A stretch of DNA of 49,215 bases from Desulfovibrio sp. (GCA_017528345.1 JAFXOX010000010.1:1-49215), one strand, 5' to 3'; positions 9,040-18,029 are shown, numbered from the stretch's first letter. A program made the numbers and translations. Notes: generated from the sequence alone by a model not told the origin.

Positions 9040-10170
9040 CTACTGTATCCAGGTATCGGAAAAATCCTTGATGTCCATGGCAAAATGCTTTTTGATTTTT
9101 TCCAGAAGCCTGGCTTCAAGCTGGCGGACACGTTCGCGCGTAATGTTATATCGTTCGCCGATTTCCCGCAAGGTGAGAGGGTCATCGGTCAAAAGACGGT
9201 TTTGGAGAATGAACTGTTCCTTTTCACTGAGATAGGGCAGAATGGATTTGAGACGGCTGCGCACAATGCTGACGATCTCGTCGCTTGCCAGCGAATCCTC
9301 AACGCCGGGGCCCAGGGCTGGCAGAAAGTCAATATGCGTTGCGCTTTCACTGTCATTGTCGAGCTTGGTATTGAGGCTCATATCCGAAAAGGACATGCGC
9401 TGATTCATCTCATTGATCTGCTCTTCGCTGACACCAAGCCGCTCTGAGAGCATGGTGGCGTCCGGGTCAAAGCCCTGCGCAATGAGTTTTTGGCGTTCCT
9501 TGTTTAGGTTGAAGAAGAGCTTGCGCTGCACCTGGGTTGTGCCGATCTTCACCATGCGCCAATTGTCCATAATGAACTTGAGAATATAGGCCTTGATCCA
9601 GAAAGAGGCGTAGTAGGAGAACTTGATGCCCTTGTCGGGATCAAACTTGTTGACGGCGCGCATCAGTCCCACATTGCCTTCCTGGATGAGATCGAGCACA
9701 TTCTGCATCCAACGGCGCTGGAATTCCATAGCAATACGCACCACAAGTCGCAGATGTGAGGAAACAAGGCGGAAGGCCGCATCGGCATCGTTGTCGTCGC
9801 GAACCCGCACAGCCAGCGCGTGTTCTTCCTCAGGTTTGAGCAGCGGAAATTTGCTGATCTCCTTCATATAGAGGTAGAGAGCATCTCTGGCGCCCGAGAG
9901 GCTTGGCAGGCGGGATTTGCTGGGAACAGGAAGCTTGGAGCTGGCATGGTCTTCGCTATAGTCGTGGTCAGCGTCCGCATCCACATCAATGACCGGAAGC
10001 TCTGCCTCGTCATCGGCCAGGTCCATTTCCTCAAGAGCAATGGTTTCGGCGTCAACATCTTCCACCTGGGTTTCAGGCGTTAGGCTCTCTGTCTTTTGCG
10101 TGTCTTCTGGCAGGAAAAGCGCCTTTTTTCCAGCAGGAAGGGCTTTACTGTGTTTTCTCGTTGTATCCAA
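9040..10170 (-). CDS. rpoH: RNA polymerase sigma-32 type factor (RpoH) with an acidic N-terminal extension
   Basis: 376 aa. Region 1.2/2 starts near residue 90 ('ALYLYMKEISKFPLL'); region 2 includes 'VLDLIQEGNVGLMRAVNKFDPDKGIKFSYYASFWIK'-type sequence (no longer run quoted). 'VQRKLFFNL' (about residues 215-223) is the RpoH-box signature, and region 4 ends in 'LREIGERYNITRERVRQLE'. Family members are usually about 280-350 aa; here about 85 N-terminal residues rich in Asp and Glu are extra. The start is a TTG at 10168-10170 with a strong AAGGAG five bases upstream. The likely role is heat-shock or envelope-stress transcription. Confidence 0.88.
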   Translation of the reverse strand: MDTTRKHSKALPAGKKALFLPEDTQKTESLTPETQVEDVDAETIALEEMDLADDEAELPVIDVDADADHDYSEDHASSKLPVPSKSRLPSLSGARDALYLYMKEISKFPLLKPEEEHALAVRVRDDNDADAAFRLVSSHLRLVVRIAMEFQRRWMQNVLDLIQEGNVGLMRAVNKFDPDKGIKFSYYASFWIKAYILKFIMDNWRMVKIGTTQVQRKLFFNLNKERQKLIAQGFDPDATMLSERLGVSEEQINEMNQRMSFSDMSLNTKLDNDSESATHIDFLPALGPGVEDSLASDEIVSIVRSRLKSILPYLSEKEQFILQNRLLTDDPLTLREIGERYNITRERVRQLEARLLEKIKKHFAMDIKDFSDTWIQ

Positions 10171-10520
10171 GAGATCTCCTTCGCGTACCGCGGCCCTCGG
10201 TATCGAGCGCAGGGAAAGCCTGAATGGCCATGAGACCTTCTACCAGGCTGCAAGCCTGTGTGGCTCTGATCTTGACCTTGTGGCGTTTCTGCTCCATAGT
10301 ATTGAGCTGAGTTCAAGGCCTTGGCGCCTTGATGCGCGGATCATACGCGTAAACTCAAGCCGATGACTATAACCTGCCACGATCTTTTTCGCAATATAGG
10401 CTTGGGTCGGCAGAAGCCTTTGACGGAGAGTCCCGCTTACGCTGCTTTGTAGGCTATGGAAGTCTTTCTGCATGCTTTGCTTTTGTCTGTGACGAAGATT
10501 GGGCGTTTTCCTTAAGGATA
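10171..10520. other. Intergenic region between divergent rpoH and metH
   Basis: About 350 bp with no believable gene. I looked for a cobalamin riboswitch (B12-box-like sequence) and did not see one. A weak promoter-like pair on the plus strand (TTGACC at 10272-10277, CATAGT at 10295-10300, 17-bp spacer) might serve metH. The metH end of the gap holds the structured leader listed separately. Confidence 0.4.
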
Positions 10521-10580
10521 CCAGGGGAGGCAGCGTTTCCTCCCCGTCAGCCATGACGGGGTTTTCGCGCTGAATATCTG
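10521..10580 (+). promoter_or_regulatory. Structured metH leader: candidate pseudoknot with alternative terminator
   Basis: GGGGAGG (10524-10530) pairs with CCTCCCC (10539-10545). The loop CAGCG (10531-10535) can pair with CGCTG (10568-10572), giving an H-type pseudoknot. Alternatively CCCCGTCA (10542-10549) pairs with TGACGGGG (10554-10561), followed by TTTT, which is a terminator shape. The two folds share bases and exclude each other. No Shine-Dalgarno is visible before the metH ATG at 10581. A related leader precedes the thioredoxin gene at 13076. I do not recognise it as a named riboswitch class. Confidence 0.5.
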
Positions 10581-12989
10581 ATGACTTTTCGTGAAACCCT
10601 TGCCAGTGGTCAACTTTTGCTGCTTGACGGCGCCATGGGCACCATGCTTCAGGCAAGCGGCCTGCCTGCCGGCATGAGCCCTGAGCGCTTCAGTCTGGAA
10701 CATCCCGAGATTGTCAGCCGCATTCACGAGCGTTACCTTCAGGCCGGCGCTGACATCATTACTTCCTGTACCTTTGGAGCCAATCCCTATAAGCTCGATC
10801 CGGCTCTGGATCTTGCAACCTTCAATAAGACCATGGTTGCCTGTGCCCGCAAGGCAGCCGCATCGGTCTCGCGCAGGGTCTTTGTGGCGGGCAATCTAGG
10901 GCCCTCAGGGCATTTTGCGAGACCCCTGGGCGATCTTGAGCCTGTGGAGCTGATCAAAGCCTATGCCAGGCAGACCGAAGCGCTTGTGGCAGGCGGCTGC
11001 GACCTTTTGCTCATTGAGACGCAGTTTGATCTCGCCGAAGCGCGAGCTTTGGTTTGTGCGGTGCGTGAAGTCTGCGATCTGCCGATCATTGTCTCCATGA
11101 CCTTTGAGGGCGGTGTCTCCCTCACAGGTTCAAGCCCTGAGATTTTTGTGGAGACCATGCAGAATCTGGGTGTGGATCTCATGGGGACCAACTGTAGCCT
11201 TGGGCCTGATGAGATGGCACCGGTGCTTGCGCGCATGGGAAGTGTGCGTGAGGGAACGCTTTTTGCCGAGCCCAATGCCGGCTTGCCCGAGCTTGTGGGG
11301 GATGCGACGGTCTTCCCCCTCGATGCCGAGGCCTTTGCGCGAAAAACAGCCCCCTTTGTCGACCTTGGCGTGCAGGTTTTGGGAGGCTGCTGCGGGACAA
11401 GTCCCGAGCATATTGCCGCTCTTGCCCAAGCCCTTGGCCCTGGAAGAACTGTGGAAAAACGCCATGGCGGGCATTCTGGCATCTGTCTGACCAGTCGCAG
11501 CCGCCTTGTGCGTATCGGGGAAGAGGCGCCTTTCTGTCTCATTGGCGAGCGCATCAATCCCACAGGCAAGAAAAAGCTCTCTCAGGAGCTTGCCGCCCAC
11601 TGCTTTGATCAGGCCTTAAGCTATGCCGACGCTGAGCAGGCCCAGGGGGCAGATCTGCTTGATGTCAATGTGGGCGCGCCGCTTGTGGATGAAAGCGTGC
11701 TTCTGCCCGAGCTTACCGAACTTTTGACGGCGCGCGTGCTTGTGCCGCTCTGTTTGGATTCTTCCAATACCCAGGCCATTGCCAGGGCTTTGCCCTATTG
11801 TCCGGGATCCTGTCTTGTCAATTCCATCAGCGGCGAGGGCCGGCGCATGGAGGAGCTTGGGCCTTTGTGCAAGCGCTATGGGGCCCCCTTTGTGCTTTTA
11901 CCTCTGCAGGGACCGGATCTTCCGGAACGCGCCGATGAACGCATAGCCATTCTAAGCCGTCTTTTGCGGCAGACAGAGGATCTTGGTATAGCCAAGCGCC
12001 TGATTTTGGTGGATATCCTGGCTTTGACCGTGTCTGCCAATGGGCAAAGTGCCCGAGAATGCCTGAAGGTCCTCGATTTTTGCCGTGAGGCAGGGTTGCC
12101 AACAACCCTTGGTCTTTCCAATATCTCCTTTGGATTGCCTGCAAGAGAACTCCTCAATGCCTCGTTTTTGGCCATGGCGGCAGGTCGTGGACTCACCTCC
12201 TGTATTGCCAATCCTGCCTCCTCCCGCATTCGTGAAACCATTGATGCTGTGCGGGTTCTCGCTGGCCACGATACAGGCGCTGAAACCTTTATTGCCGACT
12301 ATGCAAACTGGCAGGCCAAGGGACAGGAGATGGCCAGGCAGCCCAAGGAGGCTTTGGTCACCAAAAATCTTGGCGACTGTGTGCTTTGCGGCGATCTTGA
12401 GCATGTGGGGGATTTTCTTGAGGCAGAACTCGGCCGGGGCACAGATCCCCTTGGCATTGTCCAGGACATCCTCATCCCTGCTATTACTGAAGTTGGTGCA
12501 CGCTATGAGCGTAAGGAATATTTCCTGCCTCAGCTCATCCGCTCAGCTGAGACCATGCAGCAGGCCTTTGCGAGACTGAAACCCCTGCTTGCCAAAAGCT
12601 CTGAACACGTCGAGCGGCCTGTGGTGATTATGGCAACAGTGGAAGGTGATATCCACGATATTGGCAAAAATATTGTCTCGCTCATGCTTGCCAATCACGG
12701 TTTTGAAGTTATTGATCTTGGCAAGGACGTGCCGGCTCAAAGGATTGTGGAAATGGCTGAGGAGCATCAGGCATCCCTCATTGGCCTTTCAGCCCTGATG
12801 ACGACAACTATGGTCAGGATGGAAGATACGGTGCGGCTTGTGCAGGACAAGGCTTTGCCCATCAAGGTCATGGTCGGCGGAGCCTGTGTCACCGAGGGCT
12901 TTGCCCAAAAAATCGGAGCCGATGGCTATAGTTGCGATGCCGTCATGGCCGTGCGTTTGGCCAAAAAACTGCTTGCCAAGAGCAAGTGA
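10581..12989 (+). CDS. metH: Cobalamin-dependent methionine synthase, short form
   Basis: 802 aa, against about 1200 in E. coli. Domain order: homocysteine S-methyltransferase (about 1-285, zinc-binding 'LGGCCGTSPEH'), pterin-binding domain (about 310-570), and B12-binding cap plus Rossmann domain (about 610-802) with the lower-ligand motif 'DIHDIGKNIV'. The C-terminal AdoMet reactivation domain is absent, as in many anaerobes, so another protein must reactivate oxidised cobalamin. The ATG at 10581 has no clear ribosome binding site but is preceded by a structured leader. Confidence 0.95.
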   Translation: MTFRETLASGQLLLLDGAMGTMLQASGLPAGMSPERFSLEHPEIVSRIHERYLQAGADIITSCTFGANPYKLDPALDLATFNKTMVACARKAAASVSRRVFVAGNLGPSGHFARPLGDLEPVELIKAYARQTEALVAGGCDLLLIETQFDLAEARALVCAVREVCDLPIIVSMTFEGGVSLTGSSPEIFVETMQNLGVDLMGTNCSLGPDEMAPVLARMGSVREGTLFAEPNAGLPELVGDATVFPLDAEAFARKTAPFVDLGVQVLGGCCGTSPEHIAALAQALGPGRTVEKRHGGHSGICLTSRSRLVRIGEEAPFCLIGERINPTGKKKLSQELAAHCFDQALSYADAEQAQGADLLDVNVGAPLVDESVLLPELTELLTARVLVPLCLDSSNTQAIARALPYCPGSCLVNSISGEGRRMEELGPLCKRYGAPFVLLPLQGPDLPERADERIAILSRLLRQTEDLGIAKRLILVDILALTVSANGQSARECLKVLDFCREAGLPTTLGLSNISFGLPARELLNASFLAMAAGRGLTSCIANPASSRIRETIDAVRVLAGHDTGAETFIADYANWQAKGQEMARQPKEALVTKNLGDCVLCGDLEHVGDFLEAELGRGTDPLGIVQDILIPAITEVGARYERKEYFLPQLIRSAETMQQAFARLKPLLAKSSEHVERPVVIMATVEGDIHDIGKNIVSLMLANHGFEVIDLGKDVPAQRIVEMAEEHQASLIGLSALMTTTMVRMEDTVRLVQDKALPIKVMVGGACVTEGFAQKIGADGYSCDAVMAVRLAKKLLAKSK

Positions 12990-13032
12990 AGTTGTTGCCA
13001 TTGTCTCAAGGAAATGCCATGGAAAGACTGTC

Positions 13033-13058
13033 GTCTGCGTATGCAGCAGACCAATTTT
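13033..13058 (+). terminator. Possible weak terminator after metH
   Basis: GTCTGC (13033-13038) and GCAGAC (13046-13051) form a six-pair stem, followed by CAATTTT. It lies 43 bp after the metH stop. The T-run is short, so read-through is likely. Confidence 0.4.
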
Positions 13059-13075
13059 CACCCAGCAAACCAAGT

Positions 13076-13134
13076 AGGGAGGCAGCGTTTTCTTCCTGCC
13101 CGTTAAGGACAGGCTATATACGCTGAATAGTGTG
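13076..13134 (+). promoter_or_regulatory. Structured leader of the thioredoxin gene, related to the metH leader
   Basis: AGGGAG (13076-13081) pairs with CTTCCT (13092-13097) with one G-T wobble. The loop CAGCGT (13083-13088) pairs with ACGCTG (13120-13125). The core GGGAGGCAGCGTTT and the 3' element CGCTGAATA are shared with the metH leader, and the start codon sits in a shared TGATG context. As at metH, no ribosome binding site is visible. An alternative pairing, GGCAG with CTGCC (13081-13100), is also possible. Confidence 0.5.
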
Positions 13135-13602
13135 ATGAAAAAGTTCTTGCTCCTTTGTGTCATGTTTTTTGCCCTGACTTTTTCTGCGCAGGCGAAAAGT
13201 CTTGAAACTCTGCATGTGGATGGTTTGAACAAGCTCATCGAGCAGCATCACGGCAAGGTGATCATGCTTAATTTCTTTGCCACCTGGTGCCCTCCCTGCC
13301 GTGAGGAGATTCCGGAACTTGTCAAGGCCAGTGCCAAGTACAAGGGCAAGAATGTGCTCATTGTCAGCCTCTCTGTGGACGAGAGCAAGAGCAAGGCAAC
13401 GGTTGAGAAATTTGTGGATAAGATGAAGATCGACTATCCCGTCTATATGGCTGGTCGTGATCTTATTCATCGCTACGAAGTCGGCAGCATTCCGCACAAT
13501 GTGTTCTACGACCGTCAGGGCAATATCGTCATCTCGCAGCCCGGTCAGTGCGATGCCGATGATGTTTCCATGGTCGTGGAGGAATTGCTCCATGCCAAGT
13601 AA
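13135..13602 (+). CDS. TlpA/ResA-like thioredoxin, exported
   Basis: 155 aa from the ATG at 13135; a GTG directly before it (13132) is an alternative start. A hydrophobic signal segment covers residues 1-20. The active site WCPPC has cysteines 52 and 55 in the order of a TlpA/ResA-type reducing thioredoxin, with 'GSIPHNVFYD' giving the cis-proline loop (about residue 123). It probably acts in the periplasm on disulfides or cytochrome c maturation. The 3' end overlaps hpt by 11 bp. Confidence 0.88.
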   Translation: MKKFLLLCVMFFALTFSAQAKSLETLHVDGLNKLIEQHHGKVIMLNFFATWCPPCREEIPELVKASAKYKGKNVLIVSLSVDESKSKATVEKFVDKMKIDYPVYMAGRDLIHRYEVGSIPHNVFYDRQGNIVISQPGQCDADDVSMVVEELLHAK

Positions 13603-14131
13603 TGCCAGCGGGGAACAGCTCGTCGAACTCTATGGCCCTGAACGTATCGCGCGTCGCCTGCAGGAGGTGGCAGACCAGCTCAATGCGCGCTTTGCCAATG
13701 AACGCGTGGTGGCTGTCTGTGTGCTCAAGGGGGCCACGATTTTTTTTGCAGATCTGGTGCGCCTTTTGCATATCAAAGATTTGCAGCTCGATTTTATCGG
13801 TCTTTCAAGCTATGGCCAGAGCATGGAGAGCTCTGGCGCTGTGACCGCCACGCGTTGGCTTTCGGCCGATGTCACCGGTGCCTGGATTTTAGTTGTTGAA
13901 GATATTGTCGATACCGGCCAGAGTATGGCTAAGCTTATGGCAAAGCTTGCCGATTTGCCTGTTGCGGGCGTTTGCCTGTGTGCTCTGATTGATAAGCGAG
14001 ATCGCAGACAGTGTGCGGTTTCCATCGACTACAGCTGCTTTCAGTTGCAGGATGGCTTTATTGTGGGTTACGGCCTTGATTATGCTGAAAGATACCGGCA
14101 ACTGCCGGGTATTTATGAACTTTTGCGCTAG
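13592..14131 (+). CDS. hpt: Hypoxanthine phosphoribosyltransferase
   Basis: 179 aa from the ATG at 13592, which has GGAGGA upstream inside the thioredoxin gene. The PRPP loop 'VVEDIVDTGQSM' (about residues 93-104) and the N-terminal 'VCVLKGATIFFADL' are typical of type I purine phosphoribosyltransferases. It salvages hypoxanthine and guanine. The 11-bp overlap with the upstream gene suggests translational coupling, though the two products have no obvious shared function. Confidence 0.93.
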   Translation: MPSNASGEQLVELYGPERIARRLQEVADQLNARFANERVVAVCVLKGATIFFADLVRLLHIKDLQLDFIGLSSYGQSMESSGAVTATRWLSADVTGAWILVVEDIVDTGQSMAKLMAKLADLPVAGVCLCALIDKRDRRQCAVSIDYSCFQLQDGFIVGYGLDYAERYRQLPGIYELLR

Positions 14132-14159
14132 TTTAGCGTATGGCTTTTGAGGTCCTGGC

Positions 14160-14909
14160 ATGGAAGTCAAATGTCCCAAATGTTCCAGTCGTTTCAATCT
14201 GCCCGATAATCTGGCCAAGGACGGCGTGAGTCTGCGCTGTTCGATCTGTCGGCATGTCTTTGTTCTGGAGCTTGCGGGCAAGGCGGATCAAAAGACGCAG
14301 AAGGAGGCAAAACAGGATCTTGCCGGAGACAGCAAGCTTGTCCTGCCGGAGAAGAAAAAAAGCCGTAAGCTCTTCATTATCCTCTCCATACTGCTCTTTT
14401 TGCTCTGTTTGGGCGGAGCTTTGGCCTGGCAGTTTTATTTCAGTGGTTCCGGTGAGGAGCCTATGCTCAACGATCAGGAACTGGCCAGGAAGGTCAAGCT
14501 TTTGACCATGCGCAATGTGCGCCAGTATATTGTGGACAATGAAAAGGTGGGGAAGGTCTTTGTCATCGAGGGCAAGGTCGTCAACGAATTCCCAGAACCC
14601 AAGGAACTCATTGCCGTGGAGGGCGCCATTTACGGCAGCGACAAGCGTGTCATTGCCACCAAGAAGCAGCGCTGCGGTACCCAGCTCTCACTCTTCCAGT
14701 TGCAGGTTTTGAGCGAAAAGGAAATGGAAGCCTTCCTCAATAATAAAATTGAGATCTTGACCAATAATATCAATCTCAAGCAGGGAGCTGAAGTGCCCTT
14801 TATGGTGCTCTTCTACGCGCCGCCGGAGAATGTGGCGGAATTTGGCGTCCGCATCGTGGATGTGCGCGATGTGCCGGTCAATCCCATGGAAGAAAAGGAA
14901 AAGCATTAG
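14160..14909 (+). CDS. Zinc-ribbon membrane protein (DUF3426-like)
   Basis: 249 aa. The N-terminus has a CPKC...CSIC zinc ribbon (Cys5, 8, 27, 30, MJ0042 type). It is followed by a charged linker and one transmembrane helix at about residues 69-91, then a predicted extracytoplasmic domain of about 150 residues with 'VFVIEGKVVNEFPEPKELI' as in DUF3426 proteins. Function is unknown; proteins of this shape are common in Desulfovibrio. It lies 28 bp after hpt and is probably in the same transcript. Confidence 0.85.
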   Translation: MEVKCPKCSSRFNLPDNLAKDGVSLRCSICRHVFVLELAGKADQKTQKEAKQDLAGDSKLVLPEKKKSRKLFIILSILLFLLCLGGALAWQFYFSGSGEEPMLNDQELARKVKLLTMRNVRQYIVDNEKVGKVFVIEGKVVNEFPEPKELIAVEGAIYGSDKRVIATKKQRCGTQLSLFQLQVLSEKEMEAFLNNKIEILTNNINLKQGAEVPFMVLFYAPPENVAEFGVRIVDVRDVPVNPMEEKEKH

Positions 14910-15279
14910 CAAGGCCAGGCTGGGAGCCATGGGGTTACGAGTTTGGAGGCCTTGTTGCGGGAAGGCATCTCCTGCGTATTTTCCTTGCTGCCAGTAAGCG
15001 TGAATATCGCTTGTTTCCAAAGGTACGCTATAGATCAGTCTGCGCGCGTTATTTCCCACATCTTTTAGAATATTTCAGAGATTTTCTACATAAAAAACGT
15101 GAATATTTTGTGACTTGTGAGCCTTTCCTGTGAGGGCTTGCAGGCCTTTGGGCCTGAGCGATTGCGCAGGCATGCTTCCAAAAGGGGCCGTTCTTGCCCT
15201 TTGCCATCTTATGTGTTCTTGGCAATATCTTGAAACGTGCGATTTTTTTGTCGACAAACGCCATTTCCTGGAGAAACGT
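14910..15279. other. Intergenic region before the exported MBL gene
   Basis: About 370 bp with no credible gene. It contains an AT-rich stretch (15055-15110) that could hold a promoter, and a perfect hairpin, CAGGCC-TTTG-GGCCTG, near 15140-15156. No T-run follows the hairpin. I see no clear -10/-35 pair. Confidence 0.35.
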
Positions 15280-16170
15280 ATGTTGCCCAAATGCGTGACG
15301 CAGCTTGCCATCCTGCTCGGCCTTGTGTGTTCTGTTTTTTTGCTGTCAGCCACAAAGGCTTCGGCAGGTGTTGACTATCTCTCCTACTCCCTGAATGACA
15401 TGTCTATCCTCATTATTAATGATACAGAGAATCGCTTTGCCGCCAAGCTTTTTCCGACCCTTGACACATATCCTGACGCGAAAAACTATCTTGTGGATGG
15501 CAGCTTTGCCGGCATTGTGAGGACCTTTGTCATCAAAAATGGCAAGAGAACCATTCTGGTTGACGGCGGTTGGGGCACGGAGAGCGGCAAACGTGGCCGC
15601 ACCCGGGAAATTCTGGCGCAGGTCGGCATCAACGCCAATGATATCACAGACATTCTCCTCACCCATCTCGATATCGACCATGTTTCGGGACTTGTGGAAA
15701 ACAATGCGCCCGTCTTTGCCAATGCCACACTCAGGCTTTGCCGCAAGGAATACGATGCCTGGATCGTGCAGGGACATGTCCGTAATGAGGCTTCAGAAAA
15801 GCGCGCCAAGACTGTTGTTGCTCTCTATGAGAAGGCCGGACGACTTTCCCTTTTCAACTGGGGCGATGAGATTTTGCCGGGCATTACAGCCCTTGATGCC
15901 GCAGGCCACACTCCGGGTCATACCGCCTTTACGCTTACGTCCAAAGGTGCCTCTCTTGTGCTGCTTGGAGATCTTTTGCACGCCGCGGATTTGCAGCTCA
16001 TGCATCCCAATGTGAACTCCGTCTATGACCACGATCCCGCCCGTGCGGCAGAAGCAAGAAACCGTATTCTCTCCCGCTGTGCCCAGGAAAAGCTCGCTGT
16101 AGCCGGGGCTCATATTCTCCCCATTGGCATTCCTTCTAAGATGCTGAAAGGTGGGTTTGTTCTTCAATAA
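15280..16170 (+). CDS. Exported metallo-beta-lactamase-fold hydrolase
   Basis: 296 aa from the ATG at 15280, chosen because GGAGA precedes it and because it gives a clean signal peptide ending near 'ATKASAG' (residue 30). The metal motif THLDIDH (about residues 128-134) is the HxxxDH form, with later histidines in 'DAAGHTPGHTAF' and an aspartate in 'LLGDLLHAAD'. The overall layout resembles N-acyl homoserine lactonase or glyoxalase-type MBL proteins. The substrate cannot be told. Confidence 0.85.
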   Translation: MLPKCVTQLAILLGLVCSVFLLSATKASAGVDYLSYSLNDMSILIINDTENRFAAKLFPTLDTYPDAKNYLVDGSFAGIVRTFVIKNGKRTILVDGGWGTESGKRGRTREILAQVGINANDITDILLTHLDIDHVSGLVENNAPVFANATLRLCRKEYDAWIVQGHVRNEASEKRAKTVVALYEKAGRLSLFNWGDEILPGITALDAAGHTPGHTAFTLTSKGASLVLLGDLLHAADLQLMHPNVNSVYDHDPARAAEARNRILSRCAQEKLAVAGAHILPIGIPSKMLKGGFVLQ

Positions 16171-16209
16171 TATGTTGTTTCGAAATTGAGGATATGGTCG
16201 CTGTAGTAG

Positions 16210-16419
16210 TCATGTTGAGGAGAACATCGACACAGCTTTGGTGCTGACAGCCATGGGATGCATGCGTGCGAGAATTTCCTTTCGCATGCTGGAATACTTT
16301 GCCATATCGAGCTTGTAACTGTTTTGCAGAGTGAACCAGAACTCCAGGTCATTTCCAAAATAGGCGGCAAGTCGCATAGCCGTATCCGTTGTTATACTTC
16401 GCTTCCCTGCGATGAATAT
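16210..16419 (-). pseudogene. C-terminal remnant of a HigA-type antitoxin
   Basis: The minus strand encodes 'IAGKRSITTDTAMRLAAYFG' followed by 'NDLEFWFTLQNSYKLD', the second half of the HigA/XRE helix-turn-helix antitoxin fold, ending at a TGA at 16210-16212. The first helices are missing, and no ribosome binding site or start is present at the expected place. No higB toxin gene was found beside it. An internal ATG could give a peptide of about 50 aa, but a functional repressor is unlikely. Confidence 0.7.
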
Positions 16420-16464
16420 CCTCTTCCAAATGGTGGTTAGGATCGGTATTGCGTAACAGAGATC

Positions 16465-16504
16465 AAAAACACAAAGCCTGGCATGTGCCAGGCTTTGTGT
16501 TTTT
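16465..16504. terminator. Bidirectional intrinsic terminator
   Basis: Perfect 19-bp inverted repeat, arms 16465-16483 and 16486-16504, with a 2-nt centre. The outer ends are A5 and T5, so it can work in both directions. It separates the minus-strand gatB transcript from the plus-strand side. Confidence 0.93.
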
Positions 16505-16512
16505 ACGTGCTC

Positions 16513-16596
16513 TTAGGCGGAGTAACAAACCCCTTTGATCAGAAAACGCTTCCTGTTTTCGCCGGGATCTTCAGTCTCAATATCGGTAAAGATGAC
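16513..16596 (-). other. 27-codon protein-like open frame after gatB, possible gene remnant
   Basis: Directly after the gatB stop, in another frame, the minus strand reads VIFTDIETEDPG and later RFLIKGVCYSA, then stops at 16513-16515. The end resembles the 'FLIKGVCYS' segment seen in some glycoside hydrolases. It has no start codon or ribosome binding site. This may be chance or the stump of a deleted gene. Confidence 0.2.
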
Positions 16597-16598
16597 GG

Positions 16599-18029
16599 TT
16601 AGAATTTGAGCTTTTGCTTGAGCAGATCATTGACCAGAGCCGGATTGGCCTTGCCCTTGGAGGCCCGCATGATCTGACCCACAAAGAAGCCCACAAGTTT
16701 GGTTTTGCCGGCAGACAGGGCTTCAGCCTCCTTGGGATTGGCCTTGATGACCTCATCGACGAGACCTTCCAGCGCTGAGGCATCGGAAATCTGCGCAAGC
16801 TTGTGGCTTTCAATATAGCTTTGCGGGGACTCACCTGTGCGCAGAAGATCGCCAAAGATATCATTGGCGATCTTATTGCTGATACTGCCCTTATCCACAA
16901 CATTGACCAGTTCCGCAAGATTGGCAGCTGTCATAGACCAGTTGTGCGGGGTGAGGGCAAGCCCCTGGGCATTGGCCTCCCGGCTCATGGGGCCAATGAT
17001 GAAATTGGCCACCTTGCGGGCATTGGCAAGACCTGCTGCTTCTTCAAAAAAGTCAGCGAGATCCTTGTTTTGGACGAGAATTTCCGCTTCGGGTTCAGGA
17101 AGACCGGTGAGCGTCACAAAACGGGCAAGACGCGCCTTGGGCAGTTCAGGAATTTCCTGGCGCCAGGCCTCCATTTCACGGTCACTGATGGTCACGGGCA
17201 AAAGATCGGGATCCGGGAAATAGCGGTAGTCGTGAGCCTCTTCCTTGCTGCGCATGGCTTGGGTGATATTGCGTTCAGCATCGTAGAGGCGGGTTTCCTG
17301 GACCACACATTCTCCGTCTTCCAGAAGATCCTGCTGTCGGGCGATTTCCACTTCAATGGCACGCTGCACATTGCGGAAACTGTTGACGTTTTTCAGTTCC
17401 GTGCGTGTGCCCAGGGTGGTTGAGCCTGCAGGGCGGATGGAGACATTGGCGTCACAGCGAAAGCTCCCTTCCTCCATATTGCCGTCGCAGACACCGAGAT
17501 AGGTGACAATACCATAGAGCGTTTTCAAATAGCTCACAGCCTCTTCTGCCGAGCGCATATCAGGCTCTGAGACAATTTCCACAAGCGGTGTGCCGGCACG
17601 GTTAAGATCCACAGAGCTTGCGTTGTCGCCGTGAATATTTTTGCCGGCATCGTTTTCCATGTGGATACGGGTGATACCGATGTCTTTGTCGTGGCCGCCG
17701 ACAGAAATGGTGATTTTGCCGTGTTCACAGAGGGGCAGATCAAACTGGGAAATCTGATAGCCGCTTGGCAGATCGGGATAGAAATAGTTTTTGCGCGCAA
17801 AGACCGAGCGCTGATTGATCTGGCAGTTGGTGGCAAGACCCACGAGCACGGCGTAGTGGATGGCCTGATGATTGGGCAGAGGCAGAGCTCCGGGCAGTCC
17901 TGCGCACACTTCACAGACATGGGTATTGGGTTCTGCCCCAAAATGATTGGGGCAGGAACAGAAGAGCTTGGAAGCAGTTTTAAGCTGAACATGGACTTCG
18001 AGGCCGATGACGGCTTCATAGGCTGACAT
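16599..18029 (-). CDS. gatB: Asp/Glu-tRNA(Asn/Gln) amidotransferase subunit B
   Basis: 476 aa, full length. The N-terminal '[15 protein letters not shown]' and the zinc/cradle region around 'CSCPNHFG...CEVCAGLPG' are GatB signatures, and a YqeY-like tail domain forms the C-terminus. With GatA and GatC (not in the window) it amidates misacylated Glu-tRNA-Gln or Asp-tRNA-Asn. The ATG at 18027-18029 has a GGGAG ribosome binding site. It follows the 577-aa gene by 32 bp. Confidence 0.96.
   Translation of the reverse strand: MSAYEAVIGLEVHVQLKTASKLFCSCPNHFGAEPNTHVCEVCAGLPGALPLPNHQAIHYAVLVGLATNCQINQRSVFARKNYFYPDLPSGYQISQFDLPLCEHGKITISVGGHDKDIGITRIHMENDAGKNIHGDNASSVDLNRAGTPLVEIVSEPDMRSAEEAVSYLKTLYGIVTYLGVCDGNMEEGSFRCDANVSIRPAGSTTLGTRTELKNVNSFRNVQRAIEVEIARQQDLLEDGECVVQETRLYDAERNITQAMRSKEEAHDYRYFPDPDLLPVTISDREMEAWRQEIPELPKARLARFVTLTGLPEPEAEILVQNKDLADFFEEAAGLANARKVANFIIGPMSREANAQGLALTPHNWSMTAANLAELVNVVDKGSISNKIANDIFGDLLRTGESPQSYIESHKLAQISDASALEGLVDEVIKANPKEAEALSAGKTKLVGFFVGQIMRASKGKANPALVNDLLKQKLKF

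Noticed and set aside
10171..10580. Cobalamin or SAH riboswitch before metH
   Set aside because: No B12-box-like sequence. The pseudoknot resembles SAH switches only in general shape; its conserved bases differ.
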